Shown: positions 7,817 through 16,255 of the stretch, one piece after another | Layout of the letters: every line of letters begins with the position of its first letter | Position numbering within the stretch: the stretch's first letter is position 1 | Assembly (NCBI GenBank): GCA_947307415.1 | Contig: CAMZJA010000001.1 | Span: 1 to 64,000, forward strand | Direction: 5' to 3' | DNA length: 64,000 nt | Source of the DNA: an uncultured Bacteroidales bacterium | GTDB taxonomy: Bacteria; Bacteroidota; Bacteroidia; Bacteroidales; F082 | Notes under the pieces: generated by a model | Database searches by the model: none | Told to the model about the DNA's origin: nothing | Seen by the model: the letters and a program-made list of their open reading frames with translations, nothing else | Made by a program: the position numbers and the translations under genes

Positions 7817-8809
7817 ATGATTGAAACAGACATTCGCGAACTAAACGAAAAAATTCAGAGAGAGAGTCAGTTTATCGACTTGATCAACATGGAAATGAGC
7901 AAGGTGATCGTGGGTCAGAAACACATGACAGAACGTTTGCTTATCGGTTTATTGTCGAACGGACACATTCTTTTGGAAGGCGTTCCTGGCTTGGCCAAAA
8001 CATTGGCAATCAAGACATTGGCAAATATTGTCGACGCCGACTTCAGCCGTATTCAGTTCACCCCGGATCTTTTGCCTGCCGACCTTGTCGGTACGATGAT
8101 TTACAGCCAGAAGACAGAGGAATTCATAGTGAGAAAAGGCCCTGTGTTCGCTAATTTTGTGTTGGCCGATGAAATTAACCGTTCACCAGCGAAGGTACAG
8201 AGCGCTTTGCTCGAGGCGATGCAGGAGCATCAGGTGACTATCGGAGAAAACACTTTCGCTCTGCCGGATCCATTCTTGGTCATGGCAACCCAGAACCCGA
8301 TTGAGCAGGAAGGTACCTATCCGCTTCCAGAAGCGCAGGTCGACCGTTTCATGTTGAAAGTTGTCATCGACTACCCGAGAAAGGAAGAGGAGAAAGTGAT
8401 TTTGCGTCAGAATATCAACAAGGAATATCCTGAGGTTCATAAAGTTACGTCGACAAAAGACATTTTGAACGCAAGAAAAGTGTGCCGTGAGGTTTATCTC
8501 GACGAGAAGATTGAAAACTACATCACCGACATCGTTTTCGCTTCACGTTATCCTGAGGAGTTCAAGTTGAAGAAATTCGCCGGAATGATCAGCTACGGCG
8601 GTTCTCCGCGTGCTTCCATCAACCTCGCTTTGGCAGCAAAAGCTTACGCTTTCATCAAGCGTCGTGGCTACGTCATCCCTGAGGATGTGCGTGCCGTCGC
8701 CCCGGACGTGATGCGTCACCGTATCGGCTTGACCTACGAGGCGGAAGCAGAGAATATCACAACAGAAGACATCATCAATGAGATTTTAAACATTGTAGAG
8801 GTTCCGTAA
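7817..8809 (+). CDS. MoxR-family AAA+ ATPase of the Bat operon
   Basis: AAA+ ATPase of the MoxR group, 330 residues, thought to act as a chaperone for the von Willebrand factor A (VWA) proteins encoded beside it. Walker A is GVPGLAKT (about 55-62), Walker B lies in VLADEINRSP (about 117), and QNPIEQEGTYPLPEAQVDRF (about 160-180) is the MoxR sensor and pore-loop signature. ATG 7817 is chosen over an upstream TTG at 7781, which would fall just after the promoter and lacks family similarity. First gene of the Bat operon; its stop overlaps the next start by 1 nt. Confidence 0.95.
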   Translation: MIETDIRELNEKIQRESQFIDLINMEMSKVIVGQKHMTERLLIGLLSNGHILLEGVPGLAKTLAIKTLANIVDADFSRIQFTPDLLPADLVGTMIYSQKTEEFIVRKGPVFANFVLADEINRSPAKVQSALLEAMQEHQVTIGENTFALPDPFLVMATQNPIEQEGTYPLPEAQVDRFMLKVVIDYPRKEEEKVILRQNINKEYPEVHKVTSTKDILNARKVCREVYLDEKIENYITDIVFASRYPEEFKLKKFAGMISYGGSPRASINLALAAKAYAFIKRRGYVIPEDVRAVAPDVMRHRIGLTYEAEAENITTEDIINEILNIVEVP

Positions 8810-9687
8810 TGGAAGCAACAGATTTATTTAAGAAAGTCAGGAAGATCGAGATAAAAACGCGTGGCTTGACCAACCATATCTTTTCCGGTCAGTACCACAG
8901 CGCGTTTAAAGGTCGAGGTATGACATTCAGCGAAGTGCGCGAGTATCAGTATGGTGACGATATCCGCAATATCGACTGGAACGTCACAGCTCGATTCCAT
9001 AAGCCTTTTGTCAAGATTTTCGAGGAAGAGCGCGAGATGACGGTGATGTTGCTCATCGACGTGTCGGGTTCCAATGACTTCGGTTCCATGGGCGCGACCA
9101 AACGTGACATCACGGCTGAACTCGCGGCAGTGCTGGCGTTCTCGGCGATTCAGAACAACGATAAGGTAGGCGTGATTTTCTTCAGCGACCAGATTGAGAA
9201 GTTCATCCCGCCGAAGAAAGGCTCAAGCCATATCCTGCGCATCATTCGCGAGATAGTGACGTTCACGCCTGAGCACAGAGGCACAGACATAGGTGAAGGC
9301 CTGAAATTCCTGACGAGCGCCATCAAAAAACGCACCACGGCATTTCTAATCTCCGACTTCATTACAGAAAAGCCGTTCGAACAGGAGATGAGAATCGCAG
9401 CACGCAAACACGATCTTATCTCATTGAGAATCACTGACAAACGAGAACTTATCATCCCTAAAATAGGATTGGTGAAGTTCCGCGACAACGAGACTGACAA
9501 AGAAATCTGGGTCGACACTTCGACAAACGCCTGGAATCAGGCATATCAGAAGTTTGTGCAACATGAGACAACGAAACTCAGCAAGACCTTCGCCAACAAT
9601 GGTGTGGATAACACATTGATTTACACCGATGAAGACTATGTCAAGCCTCTTATGCAACTTTTTAAAAGAAGAGAATCGAGAAGATGA
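8809..9687 (+). CDS. DUF58 domain protein
   Basis: A 292-residue soluble DUF58 protein with a VWA-like fold, always found beside MoxR in Bat-type operons. The diagnostic block is YQYGDDIRNIDWNVTARF (about 46-63), followed by the family's EEREMTVMLLIDVSGSNDFG with an Asp-x-Ser-x-Ser metal-site motif (about 83-88). It has no signal peptide. It overlaps moxR by 1 nt and the next gene by 4 nt. Biochemical role unknown; probably part of the BatA/BatB assembly or regulation. Confidence 0.92.
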   Translation: MEATDLFKKVRKIEIKTRGLTNHIFSGQYHSAFKGRGMTFSEVREYQYGDDIRNIDWNVTARFHKPFVKIFEEEREMTVMLLIDVSGSNDFGSMGATKRDITAELAAVLAFSAIQNNDKVGVIFFSDQIEKFIPPKKGSSHILRIIREIVTFTPEHRGTDIGEGLKFLTSAIKKRTTAFLISDFITEKPFEQEMRIAARKHDLISLRITDKRELIIPKIGLVKFRDNETDKEIWVDTSTNAWNQAYQKFVQHETTKLSKTFANNGVDNTLIYTDEDYVKPLMQLFKRRESRR

Positions 9688-10658
9688 AGAAACTTTGTTT
9701 CATATTATTCTGCATGCTGTCGTTGACGGGAATGCGAGGCGTGGCACAAACCACTTTCCTGAGAGGTATGGCTAACGTCGACACCATAACCGTTGGACAA
9801 CCATTTGATTATCAATTGTTTTTGACGATTCCAAAAGACTATTACGTTGAATGGAAGCAGTTTGGCGACACTTTGAGTAAGGAGATCGAGGTTATCAGCG
9901 TAGGGGAAGTCACGACAACACCTATTAATAATAGCGACAACGTGAAGATGACGCAGCACCTCACCTTGACATCGTTCGACACAGGCTACGTCTATGTCCC
10001 GGAGATTGACATATTGTATAAAAAGAATCTTCGCGACAGCATACAACACACGCTCAGCACCAACGAATACGAGCTTTACGTAACGACTGTCGAAGTCGAC
10101 ACCACGCAGGCGTTCAAACCGATCAAAGGCGTGATAAAACAAGGCCTCACAGCGAAAGAGGTGTTCCCTTGGGCAATCGTCGTTATCGTTGCGGCAGGCT
10201 TGGTTTATCTTATTATCTATTTCACAAAACACGTCAACAAAAAAGAAGTGGTCGAGGAAGTCAAGAAAAAGCCGGCAATTCCTGCCATCATCACAGCTAG
10301 AGCCAAGCTTAATGAGATGAAAGCCAATGAATTATGGAATTCATCAAAGACAAAAGACTATTACACTGACCTCACCGATATAGCTCGAGAATATCTTGAA
10401 GGACAATTTGGAATCGATGCTGTTGAAATGACAACAGAAGAAATTATGAAAGCCGTTAACGAATTGAATCTCAACGGTTTCACCAAAGACAAGCTCCAAG
10501 AAACACTTATCACCGCCGACTTCGTAAAGTTTGCGAAAGCGAATCCGACGACAGAGCAAAACGAGCAGTCGTTTAAAGACATCGACTTTTTCGTTGAGGA
10601 CAGCTACGTTTATTTCCAGGAAGTTGAGAAAAAGAAGAAAGAGGAGGAAATTAAATGA
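9684..10658 (+). CDS. Bat-operon membrane-anchored protein
   Basis: A 324-residue protein with an N-terminal signal peptide (about 1-21, cut near GVAQ), a periplasmic beta-rich domain (about 22-155), one transmembrane helix (about 160-182) and a charged cytoplasmic tail. The tail contains a helical segment ending EQSFKDIDFFVE and a lysine/glutamate-rich end. The layout matches the third gene of Bacteroidota Bat operons, between DUF58 and BatA. No catalytic motif is visible. It overlaps both neighbours by 4 nt. Confidence 0.8.
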   Translation: MKKLCFILFCMLSLTGMRGVAQTTFLRGMANVDTITVGQPFDYQLFLTIPKDYYVEWKQFGDTLSKEIEVISVGEVTTTPINNSDNVKMTQHLTLTSFDTGYVYVPEIDILYKKNLRDSIQHTLSTNEYELYVTTVEVDTTQAFKPIKGVIKQGLTAKEVFPWAIVVIVAAGLVYLIIYFTKHVNKKEVVEEVKKKPAIPAIITARAKLNEMKANELWNSSKTKDYYTDLTDIAREYLEGQFGIDAVEMTTEEIMKAVNELNLNGFTKDKLQETLITADFVKFAKANPTTEQNEQSFKDIDFFVEDSYVYFQEVEKKKKEEEIK

Positions 10659-11653
10659 GTTCAATAGAATTTGCATCGGCGTATTTTCTTTATGGATTGA
10701 TAATCATTCCATTACTGACTGTATGGTATATCTTCCTCGGCAGAAAACACCAGGCTTACGTGAAGTTTTCCGACACAGGTTTCTTTACCAACATGCCCAA
10801 AAGCTGGAGAATCTACGCGCGACATATACTTTTCGCTCTTGAGATGTGTGCTTTGGCGTTGTTAATCATTGCGTTAGCGCGTCCACAGAGCAGTTCCACC
10901 AACCAGAAAATCAACGTGGAAGGCATCGACATTGTGCTGACCATGGACCTTTCGAGCAGTATGCTGGCGCAGGATCTGAAGCCTGACCGCTTGGAGGCTG
11001 CCAAAGACATCAGCGCCGAATTTGTGAAAGGTCGTCCTGAAGACCGCATGGGATTAGTCGTCTTTGCAAGCGAGACATTCACGCAAGTGCCTTTAACAAC
11101 TGACCATGGCATGCTTCTCAACATGATGACGGACATGAAATGCGGCATGCTCGAAGACGGCACCGCCATTGGCGACGGCCTCGCCTCTTCAGTGAGCCGA
11201 CTAAAAGACAGTGAAGCCATCTCTAAAGTCGTGATTTTGCTTACCGACGGTGACAACAACGCAGGTTCAATCGACCCGGCCACCGCTGCGGAAATGGCAA
11301 AGATTTTCGGAATCAGGGTGTACACCATCGGCGTGGGTACAAGAGGCACGGCGCCTTATCCGGTGCAGACGCCTTTTGGAGGCATTCAATATCAACAGAT
11401 CCCGGTGACTATCAACGAACCGTTGCTGCAACAGATTGCCGACGAGACAGGAGGAAAATATTTCCGCGCCACATCTAACGAAAAACTCGAGCAAATCTAC
11501 AATGAAATCGATAAATTGGAGCGCTCGAAGATTGAAATAAACGAGTTCACACGCGTTCACGAAGAATTTTTGCCGTTCGTTTTGTTGAGTTTGGCATTAT
11601 TATTGTTGGACTTCCTGTTGAGACATACTATTTTTAAGACATTAACGGATTAA
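10655..11653 (+). CDS. batA: BatA, VWA-domain membrane protein
   Basis: A 332-residue inner-membrane protein: two N-terminal transmembrane helices (about 8-25 and 52-72), a VWA domain (about 88-280) and a C-terminal transmembrane helix (about 300-325). The metal-ion-dependent adhesion motif is intact: TMDLSSSM (DxSxS, about 96) and later TDGDNNAG. In Bacteroides fragilis the Bat proteins affect aerotolerance; the partner is unknown. The start overlaps the preceding stop by 4 nt. Confidence 0.92.
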   Translation: MSSIEFASAYFLYGLIIIPLLTVWYIFLGRKHQAYVKFSDTGFFTNMPKSWRIYARHILFALEMCALALLIIALARPQSSSTNQKINVEGIDIVLTMDLSSSMLAQDLKPDRLEAAKDISAEFVKGRPEDRMGLVVFASETFTQVPLTTDHGMLLNMMTDMKCGMLEDGTAIGDGLASSVSRLKDSEAISKVVILLTDGDNNAGSIDPATAAEMAKIFGIRVYTIGVGTRGTAPYPVQTPFGGIQYQQIPVTINEPLLQQIADETGGKYFRATSNEKLEQIYNEIDKLERSKIEINEFTRVHEEFLPFVLLSLALLLLDFLLRHTIFKTLTD

Positions 11654-11658
11654 GAGAT

Positions 11659-12720
11659 ATGGAGACAAGTATTTTGAGATTTGAAAACCCGCAGTATCTG
11701 TACTGGTTGCTGATAATCCCGGTGCTGGTTGCCGTTTACGTCTTGATTCGTTTATGGAACAAGAAACAGTTTGAGCGTTTCGCCAGCATCAAGCTGAGAA
11801 GCTTCCTCGTCCCGATGTTTTCTTCGGCAAGAGCCAACACTAAGTTTGTTATTTTCTGTCTGATAATAGCCTTGCTGATTTTCGGTGCGGCTAATCTGCA
11901 GTCTGGCTCGAAGATGGAGAAGGTGAAACGTGAAGGCATCGACCTATTCCTTTGCGTCGACATCTCAAATTCCATGCACGCTGAAGATATCGCTCCGAAC
12001 CGTCTGGAACGTTCAAAACAAGCCATTAACAAATTGATTTCCAAGCTTCAAGGCGACAGAATCGGAATTATCGTATTTGCCGGAAACGCTTACGTTCAGC
12101 TGCCAATCACCACTGATTACGCAGCGGCAAAGATGTTTCTCTCGACCGTCGACACCGACCTCATCCCTACACAAGGAACGGAAGTCGGAAGAGCTATCGA
12201 ATTGGCTATCAAGAGCTTTGGTGAGACAGAGCATAACAAAGCCATCATCATCATTTCTGACGGTGAGGATCACGAGAACGGCGATGCGGTGAAAGCCGCG
12301 CAAGATGCCGCAAAATATGGTATTAAGGTGTATACGATAGGAATGGGACTCGACGAAGGCGCCCCTATCCCACTCTACAATCAGTATGGCAAAAAAATCG
12401 GTTATAAAAAAGACAAAAACGGCAACATCATCATCACTAAACTTGATGACAACATGCTGCGCCAGATAGCCGAAATAGGCGACGGAATCTACGTGAGAGC
12501 AAGCAATTCAAACGTAGGTCTCGACAAGATTTACGAAGATATCGGCAAAGCGAAGAAATCGGAAATCGAAGCGAAGGTGTTCACCGACTACGACGACCAG
12601 TTCCAATGGTTTGTGGGTGCCGCCATACTTTTATTGATAATCGAAATCCTGCTTTCTTCAGGAAAGAGAGGATGGGAGTCTAAATTTAATTTCTTTGAGC
12701 CAAAAAATGAGAATAATTAA
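11659..12720 (+). CDS. batB: BatB, VWA-domain membrane protein
   Basis: Paralogue of BatA, 353 residues with the same plan: N-terminal membrane helices (about 16-31 and 61-78), VWA domain with an intact DxSxS motif in CVDISNSMHAED (about 100) and a matching SDGEDHENG, and a C-terminal helix (about 313-332). It starts 5 nt after batA and its last 14 nt overlap the batC start, so the three are translationally linked. Probably forms a membrane complex with BatA and BatC. Confidence 0.92.
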   Translation: METSILRFENPQYLYWLLIIPVLVAVYVLIRLWNKKQFERFASIKLRSFLVPMFSSARANTKFVIFCLIIALLIFGAANLQSGSKMEKVKREGIDLFLCVDISNSMHAEDIAPNRLERSKQAINKLISKLQGDRIGIIVFAGNAYVQLPITTDYAAAKMFLSTVDTDLIPTQGTEVGRAIELAIKSFGETEHNKAIIIISDGEDHENGDAVKAAQDAAKYGIKVYTIGMGLDEGAPIPLYNQYGKKIGYKKDKNGNIIITKLDDNMLRQIAEIGDGIYVRASNSNVGLDKIYEDIGKAKKSEIEAKVFTDYDDQFQWFVGAAILLLIIEILLSSGKRGWESKFNFFEPKNENN

Positions 12721-13435
12721 TAAAATAGGTATAACGGTTTTGCTTTTGAGCCTTTGTTTCGCTGTCGATGCGCAGACAAAGGAAATTCGTCATGGCAACA
12801 GAAACTTCAAAAACGGCAACTACGCGGAAGCCGAGAAAGACTACAAGAGTTCTCTGGACAAGAAATACAACGACAAAGCTCAGTTTAATCTCGGTGACGC
12901 CTATTATCAGCAGCGTAATTTTGAGGAGGCGGCAAGAAGTTTCCAAAGTGTAGCCGACAGAAATGTACCGAAAAATCTTGAGGCGAATTCATTCTACAAC
13001 CTCGGTAACAGCATGATGGAGCAGCAGAAATACGCCGAAGCTTTCGACGCATACAAAAAATGCCTGAAAATAGATCCGAACGACGAAGATGCGAGATATA
13101 ATCTTGAGTATGCACGACAGAAGATGCTGATGCAGCAACAACAACAGCAGGAGCAGCAACAACAGCAACAAAATCAGGACAATAAGGATCAGAAGGATAA
13201 TCAGGAGCAGCAGCAAAATCAGCAAAATCAAGAGGAGCAGCAACAGGGACAGCAACAGGAGCAGCAAGAACAAGATCAACAGCAACAACAGCAGCAGCAA
13301 GAGCAGCAGATGTCGAAAGAAGATGCCGAGAGAATGTTGCAAGCCCTTGAAAATCAAGAGAAAGAGACAATGGATAAGATGAATGAGGCAAAGGCAGCGA
13401 AGATGCAGAAACGAAAAATTCAGAAAGATTGGTGA
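12707..13435 (+). CDS. batC: BatC, TPR protein with long polyglutamine tract
   Basis: A 242-residue secreted or periplasmic protein: signal peptide (about 1-22), three TPR-like helical repeats (about 24-140, including AEAEKDYKSSLDKKYNDKAQ and YAEAFDAYKKCLKIDPNDED), then a region of about 65 residues made mostly of Gln with Glu/Asn/Asp, and a basic C terminus. ATG 12707 gives a proper signal peptide; a TTG four codons upstream is unlikely. TPRs suggest it binds BatA/BatB. The CAA/CAG-rich tract is a possible site of length variation. Confidence 0.88.
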   Translation: MRIINKIGITVLLLSLCFAVDAQTKEIRHGNRNFKNGNYAEAEKDYKSSLDKKYNDKAQFNLGDAYYQQRNFEEAARSFQSVADRNVPKNLEANSFYNLGNSMMEQQKYAEAFDAYKKCLKIDPNDEDARYNLEYARQKMLMQQQQQQEQQQQQQNQDNKDQKDNQEQQQNQQNQEEQQQGQQQEQQEQDQQQQQQQQEQQMSKEDAERMLQALENQEKETMDKMNEAKAAKMQKRKIQKDW

Positions 13436-13438
13436 TTT

Positions 13439-13465
13439 AGTTTAAAGTGTAAAGTTTAAAGATAA
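13439..13465 (+). repeat. Heptamer-repeat leader before batD
   Basis: The 27 nt directly before the batD ATG are built from 7-nt units (AGTTTAA, AGTGTAA, AGTTTAA) and end AGATAA. The same 27 nt with one difference abut the batE ATG at 15324-15350. Confidence 0.8.
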
Positions 13466-15280
13466 ATGAAGAGGTTTGGTATTTTAATATTGTGTTTGAT
13501 GACGGCGTTTGCGTTGAATGCGCAGGATGACGTCAGTTTTAAGGTGATTTGCAAGAAACAGGTGGTTGTTGGAGAGCAGTTTCAGGTTTCTTACGAATTG
13601 AGCGGCGAAGGAAAGAATTTTGAGGCACCGAATTTTAACAATTTTGAGATTGTAGGAGGCCCATTCTCCTCGTCGAGTTCAAGTGTGCAGATAGTGAACG
13701 GTTCGGTAACCAAAACAAGCACTAACACTTATTCGTTCTACCTCAGAGCCATCAAAGAAGGAAAGTTCACCATTCCGGCGGCTACCATCACCGTTAAAAA
13801 ACAAAAAGTGAAGAGTACGACAGCCGAAATCGAAGTGGTTAAAGACAAAACTGCCATCTCCGACAATGGCGGTGCAAAAACGACAGGCAATGCTAAAGAT
13901 GTGTTTCTGGAAGCTGCGCCGAACAAGCTTTCAGCTTACATTGGCGAGCAAATCACTCTTACATACAAGATTTACTTCACAATACCTATTTCCAACCTCA
14001 CCATCTCAAAAGCCCCGTCGTATTCGGGATTCTGGACGAAAGACGTCACCGACAACAACGGTGTTTTACAGCAGTCGTCGATAGTAAGAAACGGGCAGGA
14101 ATATCATGTGGCGACAGCACAGGAAATTGTGTTGATACCACAAAAAGCCGGCACTTTAACCATCGACCCGCTCAACATCAGCTGCATTGCGCAGATCAGA
14201 AACGAGAAGCAGCAACAACGCGGCTATGACCCGTTTGAGAACTTCTTCGGCGACATCATGGGCTCGTCGTACACCAACGTCAAGAAAGAGTTGAATTCGC
14301 AACCTATTGATATTGAAGTGAAACCTATGCCTGCAAAAGACAAGCCTGAGAGTTTCAAGGGCGCTGTCGGACAGTTTACCTTCACTTCAAAGATTGACAA
14401 AACCGAGATGAAGTCGAACGATGCTTTCACCGTGACATACACCGTATCGGGCAAGGGCAACATCGAGCTTCTCGACTTGCCGAAACCGAATTTCCCTCCC
14501 GATTTCGAGGTGTATGACCCTAAGATTTCGACCAACACAAAGAACAACTCTTACGGCATCAGCGGCTCGAAGAAAGCCGAATATGTCGTAATTCCAAGAG
14601 TATCAGGCGATTTTACCTTGAACCCGACCGAATTCTCATATTTCGATCCGTCGAAAAACAAATATGTGACATTAGAATCTGACAGATATGAGCTGAAAGT
14701 CGAGAGAAGCGCCAATGAAGGCAGCAGCGGCATAATTTACGCCGGCGGTCAGGAAGCGATAAAAGTGGTGGGCAGCGACATCATGCACATCATGACCATC
14801 GGAAATCTCAAGAAAGAAGGTGCGATGCTGTTCGCGTCGCCGTTGTATTTCATCGTGATAATCGCGATTGTTGCAGTTTTCGCGGTGGCGCTCATAATTT
14901 ACAGGAAAGTCAATAAATTCAACCAGAATCAGGTACTTGTAAGAAATAAGAAAGCGACAAAAATCGCCAAGAAGCGTCTGCATAACGCTTACAGTTATCT
15001 CAAGATAAAAGACCAGAATCATTTCTACGAGGAATTTTCGCAGGCTTTGTGGGGTTATATCTCTGATAAGCTCAATATTGCGCGCGCCAAGCTGTCGATG
15101 GACACTGTCAGGGAGATGATGAGTGACAAGAACGTCCCTGAAGACATTGTAAATCAATTTATTGAACTCCTGAATAGCTGTGAATTCGCCAGATTCGCGC
15201 CAGGCGATCCTGGTAAGAAGATGGAGGATTTATACCAAAAAGGAATCGAAGTTATTACTAAAGCAGAGAAAAACCTCTGA
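13466..15280 (+). CDS. batD: BatD, oxygen tolerance membrane protein
   Basis: A 604-residue BatD protein: signal peptide (about 1-20, ending ALNAQ), several beta-sandwich domains (about 25-430), a transmembrane helix (about 455-475, FASPLYFIVIIAIVAVFAVA) and a cytoplasmic helical domain (about 490-604). The order matches family members described as oxygen tolerance proteins. A Gly/Gln-rich stretch with a DPFENFFGD motif near residue 255 is typical. It probably gives the Bat complex a large periplasmic part. The BatD cytoplasmic domain resembles the tail of the 9684-10658 protein. Confidence 0.9.
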   Translation: MKRFGILILCLMTAFALNAQDDVSFKVICKKQVVVGEQFQVSYELSGEGKNFEAPNFNNFEIVGGPFSSSSSSVQIVNGSVTKTSTNTYSFYLRAIKEGKFTIPAATITVKKQKVKSTTAEIEVVKDKTAISDNGGAKTTGNAKDVFLEAAPNKLSAYIGEQITLTYKIYFTIPISNLTISKAPSYSGFWTKDVTDNNGVLQQSSIVRNGQEYHVATAQEIVLIPQKAGTLTIDPLNISCIAQIRNEKQQQRGYDPFENFFGDIMGSSYTNVKKELNSQPIDIEVKPMPAKDKPESFKGAVGQFTFTSKIDKTEMKSNDAFTVTYTVSGKGNIELLDLPKPNFPPDFEVYDPKISTNTKNNSYGISGSKKAEYVVIPRVSGDFTLNPTEFSYFDPSKNKYVTLESDRYELKVERSANEGSSGIIYAGGQEAIKVVGSDIMHIMTIGNLKKEGAMLFASPLYFIVIIAIVAVFAVALIIYRKVNKFNQNQVLVRNKKATKIAKKRLHNAYSYLKIKDQNHFYEEFSQALWGYISDKLNIARAKLSMDTVREMMSDKNVPEDIVNQFIELLNSCEFARFAPGDPGKKMEDLYQKGIEVITKAEKNL

Positions 15281-15350
15281 TTAAAGTGTAGAGTTTAGAG
15301 TGTAGAGTTGAGAGTAGTTTTTAAGTTTAAAGTGTAAAGTTTATAGATAA
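15281..15350 (+). repeat. Heptamer tandem repeats before batE
   Basis: Seven-base units (TAAAGTG, TAGAGTT, TAGAGTG, TAGAGTT, GAGAGTA) fill the gap after batD. A second array, 15324-15350, is a near-exact copy (26 of 27 bases) of the batD leader and abuts the batE ATG. Confidence 0.8.
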
Positions 15351-16112
15351 ATGAAGAAGATTGGTTTATTAATAGTGTGTTTGATGGTGGCTGCGTCGGG
15401 ATTGAAGGCGCAAGTCATACAGAATCAGGAGTTTGCAAAGGCTAATTTTTATTACAATGAGAGCAAATACGACACTGCGCTGGTGATTTATGAGAGAATC
15501 ATTGACGAGGGGTATGTGTCAGTGCCTTTATTATATAATATAGGTAACACCTATTTTAAATTAAGAAACTATCCGATGGCCATTCTCAACTATGAGAAAG
15601 CGCTGAAGCTCGACCCGAGCAATGACGATGTCAAGCAAAATCTGGCTATTGCCAACGCTCTTATTACTGACAAGATTGAGCCGTTGCCTGAATTTTTCAT
15701 GAAAAAATGGTGGAAAAACACAGGCAACAAGCTTTCGGCCAACGGCTGGGCCACCACTTCGATGATTTTGTTGGGATTGATCATGTTTTCGCTGTTCGTT
15801 TATTTCACGACGCGCACCAAAGGCATAAAGAAATCAATGTTTTTCACAAGTTTGATGTTGATTTTGCTATTTGTTTGCACTGTGATTTTCGCTTCGCAGA
15901 AATATATTTACCTAAATCAGCACGACGAAGCCATTGTGATGGCGCCGACAATCACTGTAAAAAGCTCCCCTTCTTCGTCGGGTGTCGACCTTTTTGTACT
16001 ACATGAAGGCACAAAAATTGAGATCCTTGACAAAGCCGACAATTGGGATAAGATAAAAATCGCTGACGGCAGTGTCGGTTGGATGCCTTCTTCTTCATCT
16101 TTAAAATACTAA
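15351..16112 (+). CDS. batE: BatE, TPR and SH3 domain membrane protein
   Basis: A 253-residue protein: signal peptide (about 1-20), TPR repeats (about 27-105, NIGNTYFKLRNYPMAILNYE and ALKLDPSNDDVKQN), two membrane helices (about 133-152 and 162-182) and a C-terminal bacterial SH3 domain (about 187-253, with AIVMAPTITVKSSPS and WDKIKIADGSVGWMP). This is the standard BatE architecture and the end of the operon. The SH3 domain may bind peptidoglycan or a partner protein. Confidence 0.9.
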   Translation: MKKIGLLIVCLMVAASGLKAQVIQNQEFAKANFYYNESKYDTALVIYERIIDEGYVSVPLLYNIGNTYFKLRNYPMAILNYEKALKLDPSNDDVKQNLAIANALITDKIEPLPEFFMKKWWKNTGNKLSANGWATTSMILLGLIMFSLFVYFTTRTKGIKKSMFFTSLMLILLFVCTVIFASQKYIYLNQHDEAIVMAPTITVKSSPSSSGVDLFVLHEGTKIEILDKADNWDKIKIADGSVGWMPSSSSLKY

Positions 16113-16189
16113 TTTAGCACGTCTTTTGCATTGATAATGTGTACATTAGTGTTTTAGGAGAAAAAATATTTAATTTTTTCCTAAAATAT

Positions 16190-16221
16190 TTTGCGTGGTT
16201 TAAAAAAATGTTGTATTTTTG
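16190..16221 (+). promoter_or_regulatory. Promoter of T9SS propeller protein
   Basis: TTTG (16190-16193), 20 nt, then TATTTTTG (16214-16221): a full Bacteroidota-type promoter ending 34 nt before the first ATG. The rest of the 16113-16189 gap is A/T-rich with no clear terminator. Confidence 0.8.
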
Positions 16222-16255
16222 AACCCTTAAAATGTGTTAATGTATATAGAAATTA

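Noticed and set aside
12989..13357. Leucine-rich 122-codon minus-strand frame resembling a membrane protein
   Set aside because: It is the antisense of the CAA/CAG polyglutamine tract of batC; leucines come from TTG/CTG complements.
13439..15350. Repeats near batD/batE as a CRISPR array
   Set aside because: Units are 7 nt and contiguous, with no spacers and no cas genes.
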